NCBI RefSeq assembly: GCF_000019905.1
Contig: NC_010556.1
Location: 1,514,001 to 1,578,000 of the forward strand
Direction of reading: 5' to 3'
Source of the DNA: Exiguobacterium artemiae 255-15
Lineage (GTDB): Bacteria; Bacillota; Bacilli; Exiguobacteriales; Exiguobacteriaceae
DNA: 64,000 bases
Below are positions 8,325 through 16,136 of this stretch, in pieces. The position numbers were made by a program, and so were the translations under genes. The notes beneath the pieces are model-generated. The model saw only the letters and a program-made list of their open reading frames with translations. It was not told where the DNA came from and searched no databases. Position 1 is the first letter of the stretch; each line of letters begins with the position of its first letter.

Positions 8325-8855
8325 AATCGTTCCTAGCATGAGATACGTTCGAAATCCGCGATTGGCGTAATAGGAATCGGCACCGTTGTGATAGAGAAAA
8401 ACATGACCGTATCTCCGGTCGCAATATAAAGCACCGCCTTGCGTCCGGATGGCGTCCGGAGTTTCAATCCAGCTAGACGTCTTGAGGTCAAATTCACCGA
8501 CGGTCTGCAAGTGACGGTAGAGCTCTTCCGTCAGTAACCGGACGCCGTGTTCGGTTGCGCTAGCGACGGCACTGCCGGCAGGTTTATTTTTCTTCCGCTT
8601 TTCGAGCGCAAGATTGTCATAACACAAACTGCGGCGACCGACCGGACTTTCCGGTGCACAATCGACGAGAAGCAACTGACTGTCCGGCAGCAACAGGATA
8701 TCCGGTTCACCGCCGGTCTGTTCCATCCAGTCAAGCGCTTCGAGCATTTCCGGCGATAACCGTGTCACGATTTCCTCCCACCGGATACCTGGATGCCGAT
8801 CCGGATGATCAAGCCAGCGTTGGTGCAGGTTTTCCTGTAACGTCTCCTTGTCCAT
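8322..8855 (-). CDS. DUF4256 family protein
   Basis: 177 aa resembling the DUF4256 family of Firmicutes: an N-terminal LxxNLHQRWLDHP segment, the block LLVDCAPESPVGRRSLCYDNLALEKRKKN, and a C-terminal GGALYCDRRYGHVFLYHNGADSYYANRGFR. The biochemical role of the family is unknown. No signal or membrane segment, so cytosolic. Likely start ATG at 8855. It lies 22 nt downstream of the recombinase-like gene on the same strand and may be co-transcribed with it. Confidence 0.8.
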   Translation of the reverse strand: MDKETLQENLHQRWLDHPDRHPGIRWEEIVTRLSPEMLEALDWMEQTGGEPDILLLPDSQLLLVDCAPESPVGRRSLCYDNLALEKRKKNKPAGSAVASATEHGVRLLTEELYRHLQTVGEFDLKTSSWIETPDAIRTQGGALYCDRRYGHVFLYHNGADSYYANRGFRTYLMLGTI

Positions 8856-8877
8856 GTTTCTTCCGCCTTTCTGCCTG

Positions 8878-9420
8878 TTATTTTTCTAAATAACGGTAAA
8901 GGGTACTTTTGCTGATTCCGGTCTGTTCCCGGATATCGGCCAGGCTATACTCTTTGCTTTGATACATGTCAATCGCCCGTTTGACGTTTTCATCCGGCTT
9001 TCGCGGACGTCCTGTCTGTTTGCCGAGTTCCTTTGCTTTGGACAAGCCTTCACGGGTCGCCATGCTGACGACGTCGCTCTGCAGGGCGACCAGGTGCTGA
9101 ACGATGTCCCGGAAGGACTGGTCAAGCGGCTTCCGGGTGTCGATCCCTTCCCGGATGGACAAAAGATAGGATTGTTTCGTATCAAGCTCGTTTAATACAT
9201 CAATCAAATGACGGGTCGAATCTGCCAGCACATACAAATGCGAGACCAGGACGATATCACCCGGCGTCAGATCTTCCAACAGTTGATCGAGCACGTACCG
9301 GCGTTTCGAGGCTCCGTGTTCCTCTGTTTTAATTTCATCTGTTTCATATGTCTTCAGTACCTCAACCTGTTTTTCACAAGTCGGATCTTCAAAAAATGGT
9401 CGCATATAGCCAATTCTCAT
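8878..9420 (-). CDS. Serine-recombinase-like protein lacking catalytic residues
   Basis: 180 aa with the resolvase/invertase layout: N-terminal fold (about 1-135) and a C-terminal helix-turn-helix (about 140-180, SLADIREQTGISKSTLYRYLEK). The catalytic serine motif YxRVS is replaced by YMRPFF, the arginines of LDRLGR are absent (LYVLADS), and the Glu-Arg pair on helix E is missing. It should therefore not cut DNA and may act as a DNA-binding regulator. Start is ATG at 9420 behind GAGGAG. No inverted repeats or transposase flank it. Confidence 0.75.
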   Translation of the reverse strand: MRIGYMRPFFEDPTCEKQVEVLKTYETDEIKTEEHGASKRRYVLDQLLEDLTPGDIVLVSHLYVLADSTRHLIDVLNELDTKQSYLLSIREGIDTRKPLDQSFRDIVQHLVALQSDVVSMATREGLSKAKELGKQTGRPRKPDENVKRAIDMYQSKEYSLADIREQTGISKSTLYRYLEK

Positions 9421-9614
9421 AATGTTCTCCTCGCTCGAATCATATTGCCTGTTGCCATGAAAAAAATACGTCGTCCCATTTTTCATGAACGATTGGAGTG
9501 ACGCGGATGCAAGATTGATTGAGTCCTTTTCACTGAGTCACCTTCAAGTATAAGGGAAAAACAGATTGGAAGAAAGGAAGGGGATCCCGGTGAGTCATTC
9601 GCGGATTGGATATA

Positions 9615-9645
9615 CAAAAAAACGTTCCCGTCGGACGGGAACGTC
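9615..9645 (-). terminator. Intrinsic terminator of the NmrA-like gene
   Basis: Stem ACGTTCCCGT (9622-9631) pairs with ACGGGAACGT (9635-9644), followed on the minus strand by a run of T. Confidence 0.85.
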
Positions 9646-9659
9646 GCAGATGCCTAAAA

Positions 9660-10286
9660 TTAGACGGATACTACAGAAATCCGTTCCTTGTCGTGGCGGT
9701 GATGCTCGACTTCATCCGCTAACGCAACGGCATAATCAGCGTAACTGATGTAACTTTCACCCGCGGCATTGACGGTCAGGACATCTTTCGCCAATTGATA
9801 CTTTCCGGTCCTCGGTCCTTCCGGATCAAAGAAGGCGGCCGGACTGATGAACGTCCAGTGTAAATCAACGGTCTGTCGCAAATCTTCCAGGTTTTTCGCC
9901 TGATTCTTTGCTGTCGGCAGGTAAGCAGACGGGAAATCCGGTGTATCCGCAAGACGGAGTGTCTGTTCCTCGTCGACATACAGGCTGCCCGCACCGCCGA
10001 CGATGATCAAGCGGGTCGGCGTACCGCGTAACTGATCAATCAAGTGCCGACCGAGATCGACATGTTGGTGTTCATTTCCGGGTGACGCTCCAAAGGCATT
10101 GATGACGACATCAAAATCCGTCAATTCCTCCGTCGTCAGTGCGAACGCATTCCGCTTGAGCACCGTATCGTGTTGCGTACGCGCGGCATCACGGACGATG
10201 GCCGTCAAGGCGTGACCCCGTTCTGCCAACTCTTCTAAGATAACCCGTCCTGCTTTTCCACTCGCTCCAATGATGGCAACCTTCAC
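9660..10286 (-). CDS. NAD(P)-binding NmrA/epimerase-like protein (YwnB-like)
   Basis: 208 aa with a Rossmann fold at the N-terminus (VAIIGASGKAGRVILEEL) and the atypical short-chain dehydrogenase layout of NmrA/YwnB proteins, which bind NAD(P) and act as redox sensors or reductases. Start is GTG at 10286 behind AGGAGG; the frame stays open upstream but without a better start. It is divergent from an Rrf2 regulator, the same pairing as ywnB-ywnA of Bacillus subtilis, which suggests redox or electrophile stress control. Confidence 0.8.
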   Translation of the reverse strand: MKVAIIGASGKAGRVILEELAERGHALTAIVRDAARTQHDTVLKRNAFALTTEELTDFDVVINAFGASPGNEHQHVDLGRHLIDQLRGTPTRLIIVGGAGSLYVDEEQTLRLADTPDFPSAYLPTAKNQAKNLEDLRQTVDLHWTFISPAAFFDPEGPRTGKYQLAKDVLTVNAAGESYISYADYAVALADEVEHHRHDKERISVVSV

Positions 10287-10329
10287 CAAAAACGCCTCCT
10301 TGGGATTATATGTAGCTTTACATGTAATT

Positions 10330-10358
10330 ATTTTAGTTACAGAATTTATCATTGTCAA
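10330..10358 (-). promoter_or_regulatory. Promoter of the NmrA-like gene
   Basis: TTGACA (10358-10353) and TAAAAT (10335-10330) on the minus strand, 17 nt apart. The palindrome TTACATGTAA (10318-10327) follows and may be the Rrf2 operator. Confidence 0.7.
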
Positions 10359-10363
10359 GCCAA

Positions 10364-10392
10364 TTGACATTAAACGGGATGCTCATTACACT
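10364..10392 (+). promoter_or_regulatory. Promoter of the Rrf2 regulator gene
   Basis: TTGACA (10364-10369), 17 nt, TACACT (10387-10392). Its -35 box lies back to back with that of the divergent gene, forming a TGTCAA-N5-TTGACA dyad. Confidence 0.65.
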
Positions 10393-10414
10393 AAATGCAT
10401 TGGTGGTGAAACAA

Positions 10415-10831
10415 ATGATTAACAGTCGACTAGCGGTTTCTGTCCACATCCTGGCCTTGATCGCGACACATCCGGATCAAGCCTTGTCTTCGGACTACAT
10501 CGCCGGAAGTGTCAATACGAATCCGGTCGTCATCCGTCGCTTGATCGGCTCGTTACGCCAAGCGGGATTACTGTCGACGGTCGCCGGAAAAAGCGGGGCG
10601 ACTTTGACAAAAGATCCGCAGGACATTACATTACTAATGATTTACCGGGCCGTCGAACCGAAAGAGACCTTATTTTCCATGCACGAGCAGCCGAATCCGG
10701 CCTGTCCGGTCGGCCGCGACATCCAGTCCACACTCAACCAGTCATTTACCCGGGCTCAACAGGCTCTTGAAGCAGAGCTCGGAACCGAAACGCTTGCGGA
10801 TATCCTCCATCGTCTTGTCCGGACAAGATGA
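10415..10831 (+). CDS. Rrf2 family transcriptional regulator
   Basis: 138 aa with the Rrf2 winged helix at about residues 5-62 (SRLAVSVHILALIATHP, NPVVIRRLIGSLRQAGLL). Only one cysteine (CPVG) is present, so the three-cysteine iron-sulphur type is excluded; this fits the YwnA-like, thiol-responsive class. ATG at 10415 is preceded by GGTGGTG; the frame is open upstream to 10352 but overlaps the promoters. It likely represses itself and the divergent NmrA-like gene. Confidence 0.85.
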   Translation: MINSRLAVSVHILALIATHPDQALSSDYIAGSVNTNPVVIRRLIGSLRQAGLLSTVAGKSGATLTKDPQDITLLMIYRAVEPKETLFSMHEQPNPACPVGRDIQSTLNQSFTRAQQALEAELGTETLADILHRLVRTR

Positions 10832-10886
10832 TGGTCGTCTGCCGTTTAATGAAAACGCCTTCACTTTTGAAAGGGGAAATGTCAAG

Positions 10887-11285
10887 ATGCGACTGATCAG
10901 TTATTCAGCCGTCAGTGCAATCGGATCCTTTTTGCTGTTCACTGCCTATGCCTTCCTGACAAATATCGAAAATGAATTCCTGTATCAGTTTGGTACGTTT
11001 GCGACGACCTTGTTTACCTTTACTGTCGGTCTGCCGATGCTCTTCATTACAAGGCATTATCCGTTTTCCTTACGCTGTTTGATTTATGTGACGGCCGGTG
11101 TCTTTACGATTTTATTGTTCGTCGGATTTTATGACTATTTCGGTCAGGAGACTTTTGTCGAGTCCCGGCAAAACTTAAGCGGCATCGTCCGCTTCGCGAC
11201 ATTGGCCTGCCTGTTTTATATCGTGCCGTATGAATGGCTGTATCAAAAAAAATCGTCGCCACATCACCCTTCGATGTCTTCTTGA
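10887..11285 (+). CDS. Four-helix membrane protein of unknown function
   Basis: 132 aa with four hydrophobic helices (about 5-27, 36-55, 62-80 and 98-115) and a charged C-terminal tail. I do not recognise a family. AAAGGGG lies 10 nt before ATG at 10887; the frame is open upstream into the Rrf2 gene, but that part has a shadow-like composition. Own terminator downstream. Confidence 0.65.
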   Translation: MRLISYSAVSAIGSFLLFTAYAFLTNIENEFLYQFGTFATTLFTFTVGLPMLFITRHYPFSLRCLIYVTAGVFTILLFVGFYDYFGQETFVESRQNLSGIVRFATLACLFYIVPYEWLYQKKSSPHHPSMSS

Positions 11286-11289
11286 CGCT

Positions 11290-11315
11290 GACCTTCTGAA
11301 AAGAAGGTCTTTTTT
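11290..11315 (+). terminator. Intrinsic terminator
   Basis: GACCTTC (11290-11296) pairs with GAAGGTC (11303-11309) and is followed by six T. Confidence 0.85.
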
Positions 11316-11378
11316 GCAGGAATTCCCAATAAAAAGGAGAAACAGGTAGACAGCTACATTTAAAGGGGGAGAACACGC

Positions 11379-12071
11379 ATGCCAAATACATTCATTTGCC
11401 GGCAACTTGGAAAATCCTTTACCGGTGACGGCATCGAGACACATGCGTTATCTAATATCAACCTGACACTGGATGCCGGCGACTTCATTTCCATCATCGG
11501 TCCGTCCGGCTCCGGCAAATCGACGTTGCTCAGTTTGATTGGGACACTCGATCGTCCGACGAGCGGTACGTTATCCTACGGGGATCAGGCGATTCATCAG
11601 CTCAAGAGCAAAGAACTGTCCGATTTCCGGTTTGAGAACGTCGGCTTCATCTTTCAACAGTTTCATCTGATTCCGACACTGACCGCGCTTGAAAACGTCA
11701 TGGCGCCGTTATTCGGGCGGAAAGTGACGTACTATAAAAAAGAGCGGGCCTTGTCGCTGCTCAAGAAAGTCGGACTGGCGGATAAAGCCGGTTCACTCCC
11801 GTCGCAGTTATCCGGCGGTCAGCAACAGCGGGTCGCCGTCGCCCGGGCTCTCGTCCACGAACCGAAATGGTTGCTGGCGGACGAACCGACCGGCAATCTC
11901 GATACCGAAACCGGTGAAATTATTTTTAACCTGTTGCGCAGTTTGAATGAAGAAAAGGGGTGCGGCGTTCTGTTCGTCACCCACGATCCCGCTCTCGCCG
12001 AACGGGCCGACCGGAAAATCGAGATGCGTGACGGTCTCGTCATCGAAGACCGCCGGCTCATCCGCGCCTGA
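11379..12071 (+). CDS. Orphan ABC transporter ATPase of the MacB/LolD type
   Basis: 230 aa with Walker A GPSGSGKST, signature LSGGQQQRVAVARAL, Walker B LLADEPTGNLD and the switch histidine FVTHD. The motif DEPTGNLD is characteristic of MacB/LolD/FtsE/BceA ATPases, which normally pair with an FtsX-like permease. No permease gene lies on either side, so it must act with a partner elsewhere or be a remnant. AAGGGGGAG precedes the ATG. Confidence 0.88.
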   Translation: MPNTFICRQLGKSFTGDGIETHALSNINLTLDAGDFISIIGPSGSGKSTLLSLIGTLDRPTSGTLSYGDQAIHQLKSKELSDFRFENVGFIFQQFHLIPTLTALENVMAPLFGRKVTYYKKERALSLLKKVGLADKAGSLPSQLSGGQQQRVAVARALVHEPKWLLADEPTGNLDTETGEIIFNLLRSLNEEKGCGVLFVTHDPALAERADRKIEMRDGLVIEDRRLIRA

Positions 12072-12133
12072 TCCCTTCTTTTTGAATTCACCGCAGCGAC
12101 CGCGTACACTGAATGTGTAGAGGAGGCGAGCGT

Positions 12134-13123
12134 ATGCGCTTAGGAATCTTGGATCAGGTCCCGCTTCACGAGGGGGATACGATCGAACAGACGATGGAGT
12201 CAACAAAACGACTGGTCGTCGAGGCGGAACGTCTCGGCTATGACCGGTACTGGTTTGCCGAACATCACAACACGAACGGTTTGCTCAGTGCGGCACCGGA
12301 ATTATTCATTGCCCGGATGGGGGACGCGACCTCGAAGATTAAACTTGGTTCCGGCGGGATCTTATTGCCGCAGTATCATCCGCTCAAAATCGCCGAGTCA
12401 TTTTCGACCCTTGCCGCATTTTATCCGAACCGGATCGAGCTCGGAATCGGCAATTCACCCGGTGGCAGTGAACGGACCCGGCGTGCCTTGACGGACGGGG
12501 CCGAGAATGCCGCTGCTGAGTTTCCGCGACTGCTTGATGAAGTCGACGGCTTTTTGACCGACCGGTTATCATCGCGCCACCCGTACCGGATCGTCAAGAC
12601 GACACCGCGGATTAAGGAACGGTTACCGTTATCCGTGCTCGGACTGTCTCCGCGCAGTGCCGCACTTGCTGCCGAGCGGGGACACGGACTCGTGTTTGGT
12701 CATTTCATCAATCCCGACAAGTGGGAAGAAACGCTGCAGACGTATCGCGACGCATTCGTTCCGGTCGACGGACGGACACCGAATGTCATCGTCTGCGTTT
12801 TCGTCATCTGTGCCGAAACGATGGAAGAAGCGGAAGCCTTGGCACGGACGCAAGACGCCTGGATTCAAGGAATCCGGCTTGGCCATTCGATCGTGCCGTC
12901 GTTTGCGACTACAGAAAGCAAGTCGTGGAATGCCGAGCAACAACAACGAATCCAGCACGACCGCCGGCGGACGATCGTCGGGACACCGGAAACCGTCGCG
13001 CAAGAATTGCAGGAGTTGTCCGACCGTTACCAGACCGATCAGTTTCTGTTGATCAATAATGCGTTTGATCAGGACAAGCGGCTCCGGTCCTATCAGTTGA
13101 TTGCCGAACGATTGCTCCATTAA
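12134..13123 (+). CDS. Luciferase-like (LLM) flavin-dependent oxidoreductase
   Basis: 329 aa with the bacterial-luciferase-like TIM barrel: FAEHHN near residue 43, then GSGGILLPQYHPLKIAE and IELGIGNSPGG. Such proteins use FMNH2 and oxygen to oxidise small organic substrates; the substrate is not predictable. Start is ATG at 12134 after AGGAGG with 7-nt spacing. A single gene, convergent with an SDR and separated from it by a bidirectional terminator. Confidence 0.88.
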   Translation: MRLGILDQVPLHEGDTIEQTMESTKRLVVEAERLGYDRYWFAEHHNTNGLLSAAPELFIARMGDATSKIKLGSGGILLPQYHPLKIAESFSTLAAFYPNRIELGIGNSPGGSERTRRALTDGAENAAAEFPRLLDEVDGFLTDRLSSRHPYRIVKTTPRIKERLPLSVLGLSPRSAALAAERGHGLVFGHFINPDKWEETLQTYRDAFVPVDGRTPNVIVCVFVICAETMEEAEALARTQDAWIQGIRLGHSIVPSFATTESKSWNAEQQQRIQHDRRRTIVGTPETVAQELQELSDRYQTDQFLLINNAFDQDKRLRSYQLIAERLLH

Positions 13124-13125
13124 AA

Positions 13126-13155
13126 AACACCGCCTGCGTACAGGCGGTGTTCGTT
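13126..13155. terminator. Bidirectional intrinsic terminator
   Basis: AACACCGCCTG (13126-13136) and CAGGCGGTGTT (13141-13151) form a stem with a 4-nt loop. Confidence 0.85.
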
Positions 13156-13160
13156 TTGAC

Positions 13161-13889
13161 TTATTGTTGGGCAGTCGGGCGGATCAGGATTTCATTGACC
13201 GCGACATCGTCCGGTTCATTGACGGCGTAAGCAATCGCACGGGCAATGGCGTCAGCGTCCATCGCTTTTAAGTCGCCGATGCCTTGTTTGATTTCTTCGT
13301 CCGTGATGTGATCTTTCAGCTCGGTATCAACGGCTCCCGGTGAAATGATCGTCGCGCGGATATTGTTTTCGACCGACTCTTCTTTTCGCAAACCTTCCGT
13401 AATCGCACGGACGGCAAATTTCGTCCCGCTGTAAACGGCACTCGACGGCATGACGTCGTGTCCTGCGACAGACGAGATGTTGATGATATGTCCGCGTTTT
13501 TGCTCACGCATGTATGGCAGGACGGCACCAATGCCGTACAGCACACCTTTAATATTGACGTCGACCATCGTGTTCCACTCGTCCTGCTTGTTTTTGTTCA
13601 GTTTCGACAGCGGCATCAGGCCCGCATTGTTGACGAGGACATCGACCGAACCGAACGTATCCTGCGCGAGTTTTGCGAGTTGCTCGACTTGCGCCGAATC
13701 CGTGACGTCCGTCACTTGATAGACGGCTTTACCACCGAGTTGTTCGATTTCCTGTTGCAAAGTTTTCAAACGATCTTCCCGGCGCGCTGCGAGGACCAGT
13801 TGCGCACCTTGTTTAGCGAGTAACTTAGCAGTAGCTTCCCCAATGCCACTTGATGCTCCTGTAATGATGACGACTTTGTTTTCGATCAT
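13161..13889 (-). CDS. Short-chain dehydrogenase/reductase
   Basis: 242 aa classical SDR: cofactor motif TGASSGIG, NNAG at about residue 86, catalytic Ser in INISSVAG and the YSGTK motif (Tyr and Lys), then ISPGAVDTEL. The full catalytic set is intact. It catalyses NAD(P)-linked oxidoreduction of an alcohol or carbonyl; the substrate is unknown. TAGGAGG lies upstream of ATG at 13889. Confidence 0.9.
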   Translation of the reverse strand: MIENKVVIITGASSGIGEATAKLLAKQGAQLVLAARREDRLKTLQQEIEQLGGKAVYQVTDVTDSAQVEQLAKLAQDTFGSVDVLVNNAGLMPLSKLNKNKQDEWNTMVDVNIKGVLYGIGAVLPYMREQKRGHIINISSVAGHDVMPSSAVYSGTKFAVRAITEGLRKEESVENNIRATIISPGAVDTELKDHITDEEIKQGIGDLKAMDADAIARAIAYAVNEPDDVAVNEILIRPTAQQ

Positions 13890-13995
13890 TTAGAAAACCT
13901 CCTACATATTTTTTAACTCAACTTAGAAGTATTAACCTCTTTTAAACATGAGCAAACCTCGAACGGACAGTTCGAAGACGGAAAGGATGAATACG

Positions 13996-14439
13996 ATGCG
14001 AAAAGGCTTTTGGCTCGTTCTTCTTATAGTAGTAGTCGGATTGGTTTTATACGTCGAGCCGTTTCGCGGGTCGCCGCCGGAACCGGATGTTTCCGTCAAT
14101 GGAAGAAACATCGGTGTGACCAGCGGATCGTCTTGCTGGCACAGCCTGTTGAACAGCAAATGTATCGACCTGAGTGATACGACCCCGCTCGACATGGCAG
14201 CCGACCAGACACCAACCGTCGTCAAACCCGGTCAGAAGATTAAGGTCGCCTTTAACGACGGTCCCGCGCCGGAACGGATTCAGACGGAACAATGGTTGAA
14301 GGATGGAAGGACGAAAACCGTTCAGCTGAAGAATGAAGACTTAACCGTACCTACGGAAAAAGGTCTGTATATCTATCACGTTTCGGCCTGGTGGAAGAAA
14401 GGCGATGGAAACGTCGCATTTTCTGTTCAAGTAAAATGA
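13996..14439 (+). CDS. Membrane-anchored extracytoplasmic protein, unknown
   Basis: 147 aa with one N-terminal transmembrane or signal helix (residues 4-20, no lipobox cysteine) followed by an exported domain of about 120 residues. That domain has a possible cysteine pair (SSCWHSLLNSKC) and a beta-rich end (GLYIYHVSAWWKKGDGNVAFSVQVK) resembling an Ig-like sandwich. I do not recognise the family. AAAGG lies 9 nt before ATG at 13996, making this a better start than the two upstream in-frame ATG codons. Confidence 0.65.
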   Translation: MRKGFWLVLLIVVVGLVLYVEPFRGSPPEPDVSVNGRNIGVTSGSSCWHSLLNSKCIDLSDTTPLDMAADQTPTVVKPGQKIKVAFNDGPAPERIQTEQWLKDGRTKTVQLKNEDLTVPTEKGLYIYHVSAWWKKGDGNVAFSVQVK

Positions 14440-14491
14440 TGTTGACAGCGCTATATCAGTGTGATAAAAAGTGAAAAACTGTTCAAAAACG

Positions 14492-14533
14492 AAAGTTCCT
14501 TCATCTTTTTTTGGTGAAAGGGACTTTTTTTTA
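14492..14533 (+). terminator. Intrinsic terminator
   Basis: A slightly imperfect stem AAAGTTCCTTCA / TGAAAGGGACTTT followed by an unbroken T-run. Confidence 0.8.
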
Positions 14534-14622
14534 TTAAATATAGTAAATGGAGCACTGGATTTCACTTGCTAAAAGCTAAATTATCAGAATAATGGAACAT
14601 TAATTAAAAGTGCACTTAGATT

Positions 14623-14646
14623 TTTTAAGGTCTAGCGAACGGGAAT
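14623..14646 (+). promoter_or_regulatory. Candidate sigma-B promoter of the amaP-asp23 operon
   Basis: TTTTAA (14623-14628), 12 nt, GGGAAT (14641-14646), close to the sigma-B consensus GTTTAA-N12-14-GGGTAT. It lies about 85 nt before amaP. asp23 is a known sigma-B target in Staphylococcus. Confidence 0.5.
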
Positions 14647-14730
14647 AAACACACCATACACATAATATTTCAGCTGGCGAAAGTCTTATGTGAAAGAATC
14701 TTACAACGTTATGTAAAAGGAGAGATGAAG

Positions 14731-15273
14731 ATGAATGGGTTCAATCGTTTCTTACTCGTTCTCATCGGTCTGCTTGGGTTGGTGAGCGTCGGCTTACTGG
14801 TTCTCGGCGTCTACGATGTTCCACGACTCAGCCCGTTACTTGAACAATGGCAGGATCAACAATGGTACAGCTACACAGTGCTCTCGATTGGTGGGTTTTT
14901 AGCTTTCGTATTCGTTATTCTCTTATTCACCGGGTTACTCAGCCGCTCGAAAGGTCAACGGTTGTTGATCCGGACAGGAGATGGCAACATCACGATTTCG
15001 AAAGAAACCATCGAACGGACGGCACTTGAGTCGATTCGTGGGATTAATGGCGTCCGGACACCAAGTGTCCATGCGGATATCCATTCGAAGAAAGAAACAG
15101 TCGCTCTGACCGTTGACTGTTCAGTTTTCGGACAGGAAGGGTTGCCGACGATCGGGAAAGATATTCAAGAACGGGCGAAACACGCGGTCGAGTCGTTACT
15201 GGAATTACCGGTAACGAGCACGAAAGTCAAAATCAGTGATACAAAAACAAAAACGTCGGAACGAGTCGTTTAA
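14731..15273 (+). CDS. amaP: Alkaline shock membrane anchor protein AmaP
   Basis: 180 aa with two N-terminal transmembrane helices (about 7-27 and 50-72) and a cytoplasmic Asp23-like domain (GDGNITISKETIERTALESIRGINGV). AmaP fixes Asp23 at the membrane. The ATG at 14731 is 8 nt after AAGGAG; an ATG two codons earlier is too close. First of three genes (amaP, DUF2273, asp23) in the order usual in Bacilli. Confidence 0.88.
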   Translation: MNGFNRFLLVLIGLLGLVSVGLLVLGVYDVPRLSPLLEQWQDQQWYSYTVLSIGGFLAFVFVILLFTGLLSRSKGQRLLIRTGDGNITISKETIERTALESIRGINGVRTPSVHADIHSKKETVALTVDCSVFGQEGLPTIGKDIQERAKHAVESLLELPVTSTKVKISDTKTKTSERVV

Positions 15274-15288
15274 AGGGAGGAATTGAAC

Positions 15289-15495
15289 ATGAGTACGAAA
15301 GAACAGTTGTATCCGTACCGGTTCCGATTAATCGGCGGTCTCGTTGGACTCGTGATCGCGGTTCTGTTCCTGACAATCGGTTTCGGACCCACGATGCTGT
15401 TGCTCGTCTTTACCGCGATCGGCTTTTTGATCGGGAAGTGGCAGGACGGCGCACTTGATATTGAAGGATGGATTCAGTTCTTTAACCGGGACTGA
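15289..15495 (+). CDS. DUF2273 small membrane protein
   Basis: 68 aa with two transmembrane helices (GGLVGLVIAVLFLTIGF and a second ending at IGFLIGKW), the standard DUF2273 layout. It always accompanies amaP and asp23 and probably helps the envelope-stress complex at the membrane. Start ATG at 15289 behind GGGAGG. Confidence 0.85.
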   Translation: MSTKEQLYPYRFRLIGGLVGLVIAVLFLTIGFGPTMLLLVFTAIGFLIGKWQDGALDIEGWIQFFNRD

Positions 15496-15542
15496 TTCAT
15501 ATATAAAACAACCTACACATCATTCAAAAGGAGAGATTTCAA

Positions 15543-15986
15543 ATGGCAAACGAATCATTAAACACGACTGGACAAACGGAAGAGGTACGTTCAAACAAAT
15601 TAACGTTCGAAGATCAGGTCATTAAAAAAATCGCCGGGATTGCGTCAAACGAAGTCCAAGGCATTTTATCAATGAGTGGTGGATTCATGAGCGGTTTGAC
15701 GGATCGCCTCCGCAGCACGGAAGACATTACAAAAGGTGTCGGCGCAGAAGTCGGTGAACGCCAGGTGGCGCTTGACCTTCGCGTCATCGTCGAATACGGC
15801 AAAAACATCCCGACGATTTTCCAGGAAACAGTCGCAAAAATCAAAAAAGCGATTGGCGATATGACAGGTCTTGAAGTCGTCGAAGTCAACATGCATGTCG
15901 AAGACGTCATGACACGGGCCGAATTCGAGGCGAAAAGCAAAAACAATGAAGCGGCGGAAGAAAAAACAAGCCGCGAATTAAAATAA
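15543..15986 (+). CDS. Asp23/Gls24 envelope stress response protein
   Basis: 147 aa Asp23/Gls24 domain (LTFEDQVIKKIAGIASNEVQGIL, LDLRVIVEYGKNIPTIF, VVEVNMHVEDV). Abundant cytoplasmic proteins of this family assemble at the membrane through AmaP and counter cell-envelope stress. AAAGGAG precedes the ATG, and a terminator follows 10 nt after the stop. Confidence 0.92.
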   Translation: MANESLNTTGQTEEVRSNKLTFEDQVIKKIAGIASNEVQGILSMSGGFMSGLTDRLRSTEDITKGVGAEVGERQVALDLRVIVEYGKNIPTIFQETVAKIKKAIGDMTGLEVVEVNMHVEDVMTRAEFEAKSKNNEAAEEKTSRELK

Positions 15987-15995
15987 TCGAAACGT

Positions 15996-16029
15996 CCGGG
16001 AGCTCTCATCAGAGGGTCCCGGTTTTTTT
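15996..16029 (+). terminator. Intrinsic terminator of the amaP-asp23 operon
   Basis: Stem CCGGGAGCTCT / AGAGGGTCCCGG with one bulge, then a T7 run. Confidence 0.85.
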
Positions 16030-16136
16030 GTGTTTTTCATAAAAACGTTTACCGAATTGCCATCAATTAGAGTGACTGTCCGGATGGAAAACGGGAAAAG
16101 ACAAAGGAAGACTTCAATCCAATCGGAAAGGATGAG

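Noticed and set aside
8878-9420. Recombinase-like gene as part of a Tn3-type transposon
   Set aside because: No transposase, no terminal inverted repeats and no catalytic residues.
12629-13120. 163-codon minus-strand frame inside the luciferase-like gene
   Set aside because: The plus strand carries an intact flavin oxidoreductase with full motifs; the frame has no start signals.
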